Assembly: GCA_965222645.1 (NCBI GenBank)
Contig: OZ244968.1
Span: 4,278,001-4,342,000 of the forward strand
Direction: 5' to 3'
From: JABDMH01 sp965222645
Lineage (GTDB): Bacteria; Bacteroidota; Bacteroidia; Chitinophagales; Saprospiraceae
Length of the DNA stretch: 64,000 nt
Under the pieces are notes generated by a model, which searched no databases, was not told where the DNA came from, and was given only the letters and a program-made list of their open reading frames with translations. The position numbers were made by a program, and so were the translations under genes. Below are positions 36,757 to 45,941 of the stretch, piece after piece (position 1 is the first letter of the stretch; the number at the start of each line of letters is the position of its first letter).

Positions 36757-36784
36757 GCCCATCCTGTTTGTTGGCGGGATGGGC
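36757..36784. terminator. Hairpin between convergent genes
   Basis: GCCCATCC (36757-36764) pairs perfectly with GGATGGGC (36777-36784). It lies between the stops of the DUF1579-like gene and the sugar dehydrogenase. A T-run is lacking on both strands, so it may be a weak bidirectional terminator or a transcript-end stabiliser. Confidence 0.4.
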
Positions 36785-36800
36785 AAACTTAAAACTTCGA

Positions 36801-38246
36801 TCAGATGGCTTCTCGGGTACCAGGACTCAACCTGATAATTGATCCGGGATTGTTAAGAACGACGTAAATGGCTCCATCCGGACCAGTCGTGACATCGCGC
36901 ACTCGACCGGCATTTTTCAGAATAGTCTGTTTGTAGATTACGCGGTCTTTTTCGATGTCCAGAAGCTGAACTTCTTCAAATTTTAATGCCCCAACCAGCA
37001 GTTTATTTTTCCATTTGGGGAACAATGCCCCATCGTAAAAATGTAATCCACATACTGCAATGGAGGGTTTCCAATACAAATTGGGTTGGGCCATTCCTTC
37101 TAGACGAACTTTGTCTGTAAAAGTTGTTCCATTGTAATTTAACCCATAGCTGATGACAGGCCAGCCGTAATTTATTCCCGGTTTGATGAGATTCAATTCG
37201 TCACCTCCGAGGGGACCGTGCTCTGTATCCCATAATTCTCCTGATCCCGGATGTATGGCCAGTCCTTGAGGATTCCGGTGACCGTAAGAAAAGATGGTTT
37301 TCAACGCATTTGGATCGCTGTAAAAGGGATTAGAATTTGGGATTCTGCCGTCGGAATATATACGATGGATTTTGCCGTTGGGCTTGCTGAGATCCTGAGC
37401 GTGATCTCCAGCCCCACGGTCACCAATACTAAAATAGAGATGTCCTTGATGATCGAAGACGATCCGCCCGCCAAAATGTTGACCGGCGGTGCGATAGGTG
37501 CCGTGGTCAGCTTCAAACAGGATTTGCTCCCCAGTCCATCGATGGTCAACTATTTTCCCACGCACAATTTTTGTCATTGCCGGTGCCCGATCTTCCTGAT
37601 CTTTCTTTTCAATCCCATGGCTATAGGATAAGTATATCCAGCCATTGTCGTCATAGTCTGGATCAAGCGTGACATCCATAAGCCCTCCTTGTCCACCTAC
37701 CCTCACCTGAGGAGTTTCGGCTATCGAATCCTCAAGTAGTACGCCCTCACTTAGCATCCTGAGGCGGCCTCCCCTTTCCGTAATAAGCGCGTTACCATCA
37801 TCAATGAAATCAATACTCCAGGGGATGTCGAGGCCTTCAGCAATAACAGTTATATCAATGTCGTAATCCTGAGTTTCTAAGGTCGTTGGTAACGCCTTTT
37901 TATTTACTCCCAGCCGTTCTTCTTCAGCAATCAGATAATCCACTAGTGTGTCGATTTCTTCATCACCCATGACCGCTCCCCAGGATGGCATCCCATGATG
38001 AGGATGACCAAATTTTACAGACCTGAAGATATCATTACGGCGGGAGCCAAATTGCCAGGATCCATCGAGTAAGCTCTGTGCGATTTCTCCTTTTAGATCA
38101 GAACCGTGGCACGATGCGCAATGGGTGTTAAACGCCTCAGGGATCGAGGATGAGACTGCATTGTCTTCCACCTGCTGGCATGAAAAATTTGAAAGACAAA
38201 TCAGGGTGCTGTAAAGGATATATCTCGTTGCTCTTGTTTTCATCAT
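36801..38246 (-). CDS. Cytochrome c / PQQ-type (YliI-like) sugar dehydrogenase lipoprotein
   Basis: 481 residues. Lipobox NFSC (Cys23), a c-type heme motif C-A-S-C-H (Cys43-His47) with GMPSWG supplying the likely axial Met, then a soluble-glucose-dehydrogenase propeller: GLDIPWSIDFIDDGNALITER, GGQGGLMDVTLDPDY, RTAGQHFGGRIVFDHQGHLYFSIGDRG (split as QHFGGRIVF and LYFSIGDRG), FSYGHRNPQGLAIHP, LWDTEHGPLGGDELNLI, NYGWPVISYG and GRVRDVTTGPDGAIYVV. Aldose sugar dehydrogenases oxidise sugars in the periplasm with PQQ; the fused cytochrome can take the electrons. The start is ATG-ATG; either could be used. Confidence 0.9.
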   Translation of the reverse strand: MMKTRATRYILYSTLICLSNFSCQQVEDNAVSSSIPEAFNTHCASCHGSDLKGEIAQSLLDGSWQFGSRRNDIFRSVKFGHPHHGMPSWGAVMGDEEIDTLVDYLIAEEERLGVNKKALPTTLETQDYDIDITVIAEGLDIPWSIDFIDDGNALITERGGRLRMLSEGVLLEDSIAETPQVRVGGQGGLMDVTLDPDYDDNGWIYLSYSHGIEKKDQEDRAPAMTKIVRGKIVDHRWTGEQILFEADHGTYRTAGQHFGGRIVFDHQGHLYFSIGDRGAGDHAQDLSKPNGKIHRIYSDGRIPNSNPFYSDPNALKTIFSYGHRNPQGLAIHPGSGELWDTEHGPLGGDELNLIKPGINYGWPVISYGLNYNGTTFTDKVRLEGMAQPNLYWKPSIAVCGLHFYDGALFPKWKNKLLVGALKFEEVQLLDIEKDRVIYKQTILKNAGRVRDVTTGPDGAIYVVLNNPGSIIRLSPGTREAI

Positions 38247-38267
38247 TGCAATATATGAGACATTCTT

Positions 38268-38281
38268 CTAACAATTGTTAG
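38268..38281. promoter_or_regulatory. Perfect 14-bp palindrome ahead of the sugar dehydrogenase
   Basis: CTAACAATTGTTAG is fully self-complementary and lies 21 bp upstream of the start codon at 38246, where an operator or promoter-proximal site would be expected. No matching regulator can be named. Confidence 0.35.
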
Positions 38282-38314
38282 CGAAGATAAAATAGGGTGA
38301 AGTATAACATGGTC

Positions 38315-38468
38315 GGAGAATATAAATTCGCCTTTGTCAGAAAATAGAGACATTTACTACGATGCCACCGATCTTTGCTTCGCTTGTTGTACAGGCTCTC
38401 GCTTTGCCCGATCTCACTCCCGTTCGATGTGCTGGATCTTCGATTCTAAACTCGTAATTCTAAATTCG
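38315..38468 (+). repeat. Dispersed intergenic repeat, copy 2
   Basis: Carries the two conserved motifs found inverted at 6488-6673 (GAATATAAATTC plus GCCTTTGTC at 38318-38338, and TCGTAATTCTAAATTCG at 38452-38468). It fills most of the gap between the sugar dehydrogenase start and the end of the permease array. No gene is seen in it. Confidence 0.5.
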
Positions 38469-38476
38469 ATATTCCT

Positions 38477-40903
38477 TTATTCTTCTTTCAAAATTTCTGC
38501 GGGATTCAACTTTGATACCTTCCATCCCTGAAACGCAATGGTCAGAAATACCAGGGTAATGGCAATAGTGGCCGAGAAAACGAATACTCCCCATGAAATA
38601 TTTATTCGATGATTAAAGTTTTCAAGCCATCTGCTCATTAAGTAATAAGTGACCGGAATTGCCGTGATAATCGCGAGTGCCATCAGGATAATAAAATCTC
38701 TACTCAGCAAAAGAAAAATTCCAAATGTACTCGACCCCAAGATCTTCCTTATGCTCAATTCTTTGAGTCGCGTCTGAATCGAAATCATTAAAAGACCCAG
38801 AAGACCCAGACAAGCTATTAGAACAGCTAAGCCTGTGAAGAGCAGATTTAGATTTTTAAAGTAGTGGTCAGACAAATACTGTGCTTCAAACTGATTCTCT
38901 ACATCAATCACATTAAAAACGGTGTTGGGAAATGACTTTCTGTAAATTTCACCTATGGATGCAATGACATTTTTTCGATCTGCACCATCCTCCAACTTGA
39001 TGGAATAATATCCATCTGTCATCAAATCGTCATTTGATAAATCATAGATCATCGCAGACAGTGGATGGTGGAGTGAACGATGATGATGGTTTTTTACAAT
39101 TCCCACAATTTCTCCATCTGCCCGATCCCAGATTTGCACCGGTCTACTAAATAAATCTGATTCTTTTTCGACTCCCAGCAGATTCATCGTTGTCTCATTA
39201 ATTAGAAACTTCTTTACATCTCCATATGCCGTATTTATCTTATCCTGTTTTAATGTCTTTGGTATTTTGTATATATCGAAATAATCAATGTTGCCATAAT
39301 TGCGGTAAATAGCAGATTTGAAATGCTGACTTCCTATTTTCAAGTCCGCAATTAATTCGAGCTCATCGCCAGGTATGCGATGTGAAATCGAAAGCGCTGT
39401 CACTCCGGGTATAGAATGTACTTGATTTTTGAATTCACTAAAATTTGCGGTCATTTCATCAGGTCTTGTGCCGAGAGGTCCCGGAATTGCGATGACATTG
39501 GTGAGATCCATGCCGAGATCCTTTTCCTGCATATAGGATCCCTGCATGTAGACAATTCGGGTGCCGGATAGCAAAGAGACTATGATTGCAAATTGGATAA
39601 TTAATAAAAACTGTCTTGCTCCGAATCCCCTGATTAAATTGGGATTTTGCTTATTATACAGTCTGGATGGTTCGATCCGAGACAGTCCAATGGCTCCAAG
39701 AAGTCCAGTGAGTAATGTACCAACAATAAGCAGGGCTAAAAGATATGATGCTGGATTCGATCGATTAAAATCAAATACAGAAAGTGATCCTATCGAGGTA
39801 CCCAAAATATTGACAAGAAGGGGTTCGAGAAACCGGGCAACCACTATTCCAATGAATAAAGCCAGGATATTATTTAAAGCACTCCGTGTAAAAAGTTGAG
39901 AGAATAAATCCCGGGTACCGGCACCCACTACTTTTCTTATCCGCAATGATGTAATCTGCTCCAAGGTATCTGCAGAGAATAAATTAAAATGATTTACCCA
40001 ACCGAGTATTAAAATAAGTATGGCGATGCCGGTAAGTATCCATATGTTGTTGCCAGGTCCGGGGGCCGAGACGTCATCTGACAGGTCTGAATACAAGTGA
40101 ATATCAGTAAATCGCTGCAGCGTCAATTTGCTCTGTTCAAGAGATTGATCCCGCATGCCACTGATCACCTGATTGAGTTGTTGACTTATCACATCTGGAT
40201 TGACCTGAGGCAATAATTTCAGGTATGCATAAACAAAAGCAAAGTCGAGTTGATTGTCACTGAAAACCTCAAACCCCCAGTTGTCCAATGTGGAATAAGA
40301 AGCCAATAAATCAAATTGAATGTGAGATTGCTCCGGAGGATCAGATGCAATGGCGGTGACAACAAATGGCTTGAAATTTTCGAATAGGATTTCTTTGCCA
40401 ATGGGATTTTCCTCGCCAAATAATCTCTTTGCAGTAGATTCCGTGATTACCAGACTATTGGGTTCTGAAAGTGCTCTGTTCTTATCCCCCTGGAGAAGCG
40501 CAAATGAAAAAATATCGAAAACAGAAGGATCAGCAAAATAAAATCTGTCACCTCTATAAATATTTTCTTTTTGATTAAGAACGACATCATTGGCAATCCA
40601 CCTGGCCAACCGGACATAGTCTTCTACTCCGGCCAATTTTTCCCTCGCATAAACAGGTACACCCGAATAAGTGAGTGCACTCTCGGTCTGTCGTTGCCCT
40701 TCCTTATACAGATCCGTCTGAATACGAACAATCTGCCCGGCATTTGTATGAAAACGATCGAAGTTCCAATGCCAAGAAATGTATTTTGCCAGCAGGATGC
40801 TCGCGGCAATGCCGATCGCCAATCCAAAAATCGTGAACGAGGATAGCATCACCTTTTTGCGGAGCTGCCTGAAGGCAATAATCAGATTGTGTCTCGTCAT
40901 CAT
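38477..40903 (-). CDS. FtsX/MacB-type ABC transporter permease 1 (last in the array)
   Basis: 808 residues. One N-terminal transmembrane helix (about 20-40), a periplasmic MacB-like core, FtsX domain one near 285-410 and FtsX domain two near 685-800; C-terminus LNPAEILKEE. It is the most divergent of the six paralogues here. It starts MMTRHNLIIAFRQL rather than the MI-N-Y-x-K-I-A-x-R-N form, its first coupling motif is SLRIRKVVGAG instead of KEVGVRK, and the second is KELSIRKILGSS. Such proteins transduce ATP-driven motion to periplasmic partners rather than pumping directly through the membrane. It starts 25 bp after the stop of permease 2. Confidence 0.9.
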   Translation of the reverse strand: MMTRHNLIIAFRQLRKKVMLSSFTIFGLAIGIAASILLAKYISWHWNFDRFHTNAGQIVRIQTDLYKEGQRQTESALTYSGVPVYAREKLAGVEDYVRLARWIANDVVLNQKENIYRGDRFYFADPSVFDIFSFALLQGDKNRALSEPNSLVITESTAKRLFGEENPIGKEILFENFKPFVVTAIASDPPEQSHIQFDLLASYSTLDNWGFEVFSDNQLDFAFVYAYLKLLPQVNPDVISQQLNQVISGMRDQSLEQSKLTLQRFTDIHLYSDLSDDVSAPGPGNNIWILTGIAILILILGWVNHFNLFSADTLEQITSLRIRKVVGAGTRDLFSQLFTRSALNNILALFIGIVVARFLEPLLVNILGTSIGSLSVFDFNRSNPASYLLALLIVGTLLTGLLGAIGLSRIEPSRLYNKQNPNLIRGFGARQFLLIIQFAIIVSLLSGTRIVYMQGSYMQEKDLGMDLTNVIAIPGPLGTRPDEMTANFSEFKNQVHSIPGVTALSISHRIPGDELELIADLKIGSQHFKSAIYRNYGNIDYFDIYKIPKTLKQDKINTAYGDVKKFLINETTMNLLGVEKESDLFSRPVQIWDRADGEIVGIVKNHHHRSLHHPLSAMIYDLSNDDLMTDGYYSIKLEDGADRKNVIASIGEIYRKSFPNTVFNVIDVENQFEAQYLSDHYFKNLNLLFTGLAVLIACLGLLGLLMISIQTRLKELSIRKILGSSTFGIFLLLSRDFIILMALAIITAIPVTYYLMSRWLENFNHRINISWGVFVFSATIAITLVFLTIAFQGWKVSKLNPAEILKEE

Positions 40904-40928
40904 ACCATTTTTATCAAGGAAAGTGCCA

Positions 40929-43376
40929 TTATTGGGATTCCCGCAGACTATCGACAGGATTTAGCCTCGATGCAACCATGGTGGGTGTACTTACAGAGAT
41001 CCAGGATAAAACCAATGCAACAAGTGCCGCGACTACAAAAATCAATGGAGAAAGACTTATTCGATAGGCAAAGTTATCCAACCAATTCGACATTAATGCC
41101 CATGTGACAGGTGCAGCAATTATAGCTGAGATCAGTACCATAATGGAAAACTTCTTAGCAACAAGCACAATGATTTGTGATGGACTCGCACCGAGTACTT
41201 TCCGGATTCCTATTTCTTTCTTACGCTGCACTACAGATAGCAATGCAATACCAAAAAGACCGAGCACGGCTAAAACCAGTGCCAGTGCTGTGGCTACTGT
41301 TATTATTTTACTGAGTCTTGCCTCAGCAGTGTATTGCCTGTCTATATTGTCTTCAATAAATGAAAAATTGAAGGGTTGTCCGGATACATTCTGCGACCAC
41401 AGGTCTTCTATTACGGACAAAGTAGATTGTATATTTTCCGACTTAATCTTAAATGTAAATTTTGGGTTGACACCGTCATTACTCACCATGTCAGGTGCAG
41501 CCTGAAAGAGGGGCAGGGCCTCTTTTACCATAACCAGAGGCATGACTTCCGAGTGCAGAGATGCGTATTGGAAATCATTTGTCACACCGATTATTTGATA
41601 CTCCATAAAAGGTCCGGGAAGGGTTTTACCTATCGGGTCATCAAGGTTGTATGCAGCTGCCATGGCTTTATTTATTATGGCCGATTTTAGATCTATCAAA
41701 GCATCATCCCGAAAATTCCTTCCCTCGATTACATCTATTTTCATCAGGTCTAAATAATTATCACTGACCTGCTGGGCAATAAAATTCCTGAACCGGCCAC
41801 TATTTTGATCTGTAAAACCCAATCGCATCCATCCGGGCGTACCAGGAGTGTGAGATGATGTTGCAAGATCGATTACTTCCTGGCTTTGTAAGACCTGTGT
41901 GGTCAAACGGGCTTCTATCTGGTGAGCTAATTTCCATTGTTCAGAAAAAGATTCTCCCGATATCTGGAACGGAACGACGACAAGATGCTCCTTATCAAAA
42001 CCCAGGTTTTTACTTTGGATGTATTTGAGTTGATTTTTCATCACAAGCGTGCTCATGATCAATATGATCGATAGCAGGTACTGAAATCCAACAAGCCACC
42101 GCAGTATCTTGTGCTTGGCAATTCCCTTGCTATCGATAGATGAGCCCCGCAGAGCCTGGATCGGTGCGAATCTTGACAAGATGACCGAAGGATACATTCC
42201 AGCCAGCAGACCCGTCACCAAGGCAATGGATACTACCATTGTCATGGTCCCAAGTGTTGGGGCCAGGGCGAGATTTTTTGATGCCAATGTGTTAAACCAG
42301 GGTAAGCATACAGCTGCGAGAAAAAGACCTGAGATCAGGGCAATACTGACCGTAAGAATGGCTTCGGCCCAGAATTGAAACATAATTTGGGATCGATGGG
42401 CACCGCTCACTTTTCTCACGCCCACTTCTTTAGCCCGGTTTAATGATCTACCAATAGCCAGGGAAGTGAAGTTAATGCATGCCAGTAAAAGTATCAGAAG
42501 TGCAATTGCTGACAATATTTGTGGATAAATGCGATCACTAATTGCAACATTACCAACGGGGATATCAGGATTTAGGTGAATATCTGTCAGGGGTTGGAGA
42601 CCCACCTCATATTCTCCCGGCGCATAAATATCAGCAACCTTACTGTCTACCATGGTAGCAATTTTCTTCTGTACTGATAGAAGATCCGTTTGCTCATCTA
42701 TCCAGACATATGTTTCTGGGAAAACTATTGTCCAACTGCTCCTTCCCTGATCTGAAGTAAATGCCTTAATGTTGTCAAACGGAATTATGATCGTATACTG
42801 ATGACTCGCATTTGACGGTGCTTCCTCGACAATGGCAGATACGGTAAAATCTGTCCATGATCCACCCACCTGCAAAGCTATTGTCTGACCAATTGGTGAT
42901 CCTGATCCAAAATATTTTTTTGCCACAGAAGGAGTAATAATGACATTATGAATCTCTGAAAGTGCATCTGACTTTTCACCCTGAAGTATTTCAAAATCGA
43001 ACAAATCAAAGAAGGAAGCTTGAGCAACATGGATCCTCTCCTGATCAGTAAGGCTTAATCTCTTTACGTTGCTGTTTATGGTCAGGTACTGCATCACCTC
43101 CTTGCACTCGGGAATATTCTCCTTTAATTCGGTGCCGAGAATAAATGGGGTCACACTATTAAAAAAGACATCCCCATCTACATGCTCTTTTACCCAGACT
43201 CGATATATCTCATTTGACTTAGCATGAAATTTATCATAAGAATACTCATCAAGCACATAAAGCATGATAAGAATACAAGTGGCTGTTCCCAGCATCAATC
43301 CTAAAAGGTTGATGGCTGAGTATAATCCTCCCTTCGTCAGGTTTCTCAGGGCTACTTTTAGATAATTTAAAATCAT
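40929..43376 (-). CDS. FtsX/MacB-type ABC transporter permease 2
   Basis: 815 residues. TM1 about 20-42; MacB-type periplasmic segment with FFDLFDFEILQGEKSDAL and VIITPSVAKKYFG; FtsX domain one from about 285 (ACINFTSLAIGRSLNRAKEVGV, coupling motif RAKEVGVRKVSGA) and domain two from about 685 (KEIGIRKVLGASPSQI). C-terminus LNPVDSLRESQ. The two coupling motifs are where an ATPase dimer would contact the cytoplasmic face. It is fourth of the five in transcription order. Confidence 0.92.
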   Translation of the reverse strand: MILNYLKVALRNLTKGGLYSAINLLGLMLGTATCILIMLYVLDEYSYDKFHAKSNEIYRVWVKEHVDGDVFFNSVTPFILGTELKENIPECKEVMQYLTINSNVKRLSLTDQERIHVAQASFFDLFDFEILQGEKSDALSEIHNVIITPSVAKKYFGSGSPIGQTIALQVGGSWTDFTVSAIVEEAPSNASHQYTIIIPFDNIKAFTSDQGRSSWTIVFPETYVWIDEQTDLLSVQKKIATMVDSKVADIYAPGEYEVGLQPLTDIHLNPDIPVGNVAISDRIYPQILSAIALLILLLACINFTSLAIGRSLNRAKEVGVRKVSGAHRSQIMFQFWAEAILTVSIALISGLFLAAVCLPWFNTLASKNLALAPTLGTMTMVVSIALVTGLLAGMYPSVILSRFAPIQALRGSSIDSKGIAKHKILRWLVGFQYLLSIILIMSTLVMKNQLKYIQSKNLGFDKEHLVVVPFQISGESFSEQWKLAHQIEARLTTQVLQSQEVIDLATSSHTPGTPGWMRLGFTDQNSGRFRNFIAQQVSDNYLDLMKIDVIEGRNFRDDALIDLKSAIINKAMAAAYNLDDPIGKTLPGPFMEYQIIGVTNDFQYASLHSEVMPLVMVKEALPLFQAAPDMVSNDGVNPKFTFKIKSENIQSTLSVIEDLWSQNVSGQPFNFSFIEDNIDRQYTAEARLSKIITVATALALVLAVLGLFGIALLSVVQRKKEIGIRKVLGASPSQIIVLVAKKFSIMVLISAIIAAPVTWALMSNWLDNFAYRISLSPLIFVVAALVALVLSWISVSTPTMVASRLNPVDSLRESQ

Positions 43377-43482
43377 TGCAATTTTTTTTGGTCCTGCAGA
43401 TCGCTGCTCTATCCCTTTGTCATATTCTTGTCAACCACATCTGCTGATTTTCTAAATGATACTAAAGTTTGCAACGTATGGA

Positions 43483-45855
43483 TTATTCATCTATCAGTGA
43501 TTTGACCGGATTTACAAGCGATGCCCTCAAGGCCTGTATTCCCACAGTAGCTCCCGCAACAAGGATGGCGATGAGAGTTGGAACGATAAACATCATCCAG
43601 TTTAGGTCCACCCCGTATTTAAAGTTACCGAGCCACCCTCGCAGCAAGTACCATGACACTGGAATACCGATCAGAAGTCCGGTGCATACTAGGATCAGGA
43701 ATTCCCTGGAAAGCAATCCGATCAAGTTTAGGACCGAAGCACCCAGCACTTTTCTTATGCCGATTTCTTTGGTCTTTTGCTCTGCATAAAAAGTTGCAAG
43801 ACCCAATAAACCCATACAAGCAATCAGAATGGAAATCATGGCAAAGTACTTCGCCAGGCTGCTGGTCAATTCCTCACTTTTATATTGCTCCAAATATTGA
43901 TGGTCCACGAAATCATAATGAAGAGGAACCTGTGGAACGATTGATGAAAAGCTCTCTTTAAGACTGCTCAGTGCGGAATTTGTTTGGCCGGCTTCTGTTT
44001 TTACAAAGAGCGACCATGTACCCTCGGGATCGAGTAAGATGGCCATGGGTTCTATATCTTCGTAGAGTGTTCTGTTATGAAAATCCGAAATCACACCAAT
44101 GATTTGCCTCGGTTTGCCCCACCATTGTATTGATTTCCCTACAGGTTCATCCAGGCCCATTATATCGACAGCAGTCTCATTAAGGACTATTGTCGTTGTA
44201 TCCATGACTGCGTCTTCCCGGTAAAATCTACCTTGTGCAAGTCCTACATCAAATACGTCCAGGAAATTGCTTTCAGCCCAGAGAATTTGAAACTCTTGAT
44301 TTTCCTGATCGGGTCTTTTTCCCGGCCAGGAAACACCACTCGTGGATGCTTGCATATCTATCGGAGTAGGACCTGCCGTGGTCACCTTTGAAATACCCTC
44401 ACGTCCGATCAGATCGTTCTTAAGAACTTCATATTTACTCGTAATATTTTCGTCCTTGGAAATGACCAAAAGGTTTTCTTTATCGATTCCCAGGTTTTTA
44501 TTTTTTATATACTCTACTTGTTTTTCTACGACCAGGGCGCTTACTATGAGCAAGAGTGCCAAGACAAACTGGCCAATGACTAATCCCTTCCGCAATGAAA
44601 TACCGGTAGTTTTATTTTGGGTACTTCCTTTCATCATGTGAAGGGGCTTAAAACCAGAGAGAACAAGCGATGGATATGCACCAGCGAGAAATGTTGTAAG
44701 AAAAAAAATCACAATAAATCCCAGCCAAAAAGAGGGCTGATTGAGATCAAAGGATAGTGCTTTTCCCGTGAGCAGCCGCACCTGTGGAAGCATTAATTCC
44801 GCAACTAAATAGGCAATGACCATTGACAATAAAGTCATAACAGCCGACTCAATCATAAATTGGGTGATAAGTGATTTTCTTGCGGCACCGATTGTCTTCC
44901 GTACGCCCACTTCCTTTGTTCTTTTAGATGCTCTGGCGGTAGCGAGATTGACAAAATTGATGCAGGAGATGATGAGCAGAAGGAGCGCCGCAATACCAAA
45001 TGTACGTACGTATTCAATGCGGCCACCTTCCACTTTCCCGTAGTGGTCATATTGACCATATAAATAATGATCGGAGTACCGCTGGAGCACGATGCCCTCT
45101 TTTAGGTCTCCTTCCTGATGCGATTGAAAAATCTCTTCAATCTTCTGTCCAGTGGTGACGGGGTCTGCTCCATCAGCCAGCAACAATCCTCCTTGCATAC
45201 CTGAGTTTGTCCATTCTTTTACCCAATCGTTGTCCTTGAGATAACTCTCAATGCTGTAGAAATAATCACTTTGAATCGAAGAATTGGAAGGGAAATCATC
45301 AAAAATAGCTTCAATGGAAAAGTCTCCATTGTCGTGAATATGAACGGTTTTTCCCAGTCCAGTACTTTGCCAGACATTTCCGAAAAGTGATTTTGCGGTG
45401 CTTTGCGAGATCGCAATGGCATTTGTTTTTTTATCTAATTCACTGACGTCACCAATCAATATGGGATAGGAGAATGCTTCGAAGTAAGCAGTGTTTCCAA
45501 ATGCGCCTTTCTTTCGCAAGCTGGATTCTCCGTATTGAATAGTCTCATCGAAAATGTGTCCAAGGGGCATAAATCTCTCCACTTCAGGCAATTCCTTCTG
45601 AGCAGCCACAAGAACAGGATAGGGGATGCCATTGACAACTTGTAGCTCATTTCCCTCCTGGGGTATTGTCCGTTTTATGCGGTAGAGATTTTCGTCATTT
45701 TCGTGAAACTTATCTGTACTCCATTCGTCTTGCACCCATAACAACATCAAAAGGGCGACCGTGAGCGATGCAGTTAAGCCGAGAATATTGATTAGTGCAT
45801 ATGATTTTTGCTTTACAATATTTCTGAAAGCAATTTTTAAATAATTTCTTACCAT
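43483..45855 (-). CDS. FtsX/MacB-type ABC transporter permease 3
   Basis: 790 residues. It opens with MVRNYLKIAFRNIVKQKSYA and TM1 (about 20-42). The periplasmic core includes YFEAFSYPILIGD and AISQSTAKSLFG. FtsX one near 285 (ARASKRTKEVGVRKTIGAA) and two near 673 (EQKTKEIGIRKVLGASVLNL); C-terminus VNPVKSLIDE. The 106-bp gap to permease 2 contains no hairpin I can call a terminator, so read-through is expected. Confidence 0.92.
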   Translation of the reverse strand: MVRNYLKIAFRNIVKQKSYALINILGLTASLTVALLMLLWVQDEWSTDKFHENDENLYRIKRTIPQEGNELQVVNGIPYPVLVAAQKELPEVERFMPLGHIFDETIQYGESSLRKKGAFGNTAYFEAFSYPILIGDVSELDKKTNAIAISQSTAKSLFGNVWQSTGLGKTVHIHDNGDFSIEAIFDDFPSNSSIQSDYFYSIESYLKDNDWVKEWTNSGMQGGLLLADGADPVTTGQKIEEIFQSHQEGDLKEGIVLQRYSDHYLYGQYDHYGKVEGGRIEYVRTFGIAALLLLIISCINFVNLATARASKRTKEVGVRKTIGAARKSLITQFMIESAVMTLLSMVIAYLVAELMLPQVRLLTGKALSFDLNQPSFWLGFIVIFFLTTFLAGAYPSLVLSGFKPLHMMKGSTQNKTTGISLRKGLVIGQFVLALLLIVSALVVEKQVEYIKNKNLGIDKENLLVISKDENITSKYEVLKNDLIGREGISKVTTAGPTPIDMQASTSGVSWPGKRPDQENQEFQILWAESNFLDVFDVGLAQGRFYREDAVMDTTTIVLNETAVDIMGLDEPVGKSIQWWGKPRQIIGVISDFHNRTLYEDIEPMAILLDPEGTWSLFVKTEAGQTNSALSSLKESFSSIVPQVPLHYDFVDHQYLEQYKSEELTSSLAKYFAMISILIACMGLLGLATFYAEQKTKEIGIRKVLGASVLNLIGLLSREFLILVCTGLLIGIPVSWYLLRGWLGNFKYGVDLNWMMFIVPTLIAILVAGATVGIQALRASLVNPVKSLIDE

Positions 45856-45941
45856 AATTTATTTATCTCCTCATGTACATTTCAAGCTTAGTAAAAAATT
45901 TTGATGGCTTCTTCAAATTATAGATCGATTAGGATTTAGAA

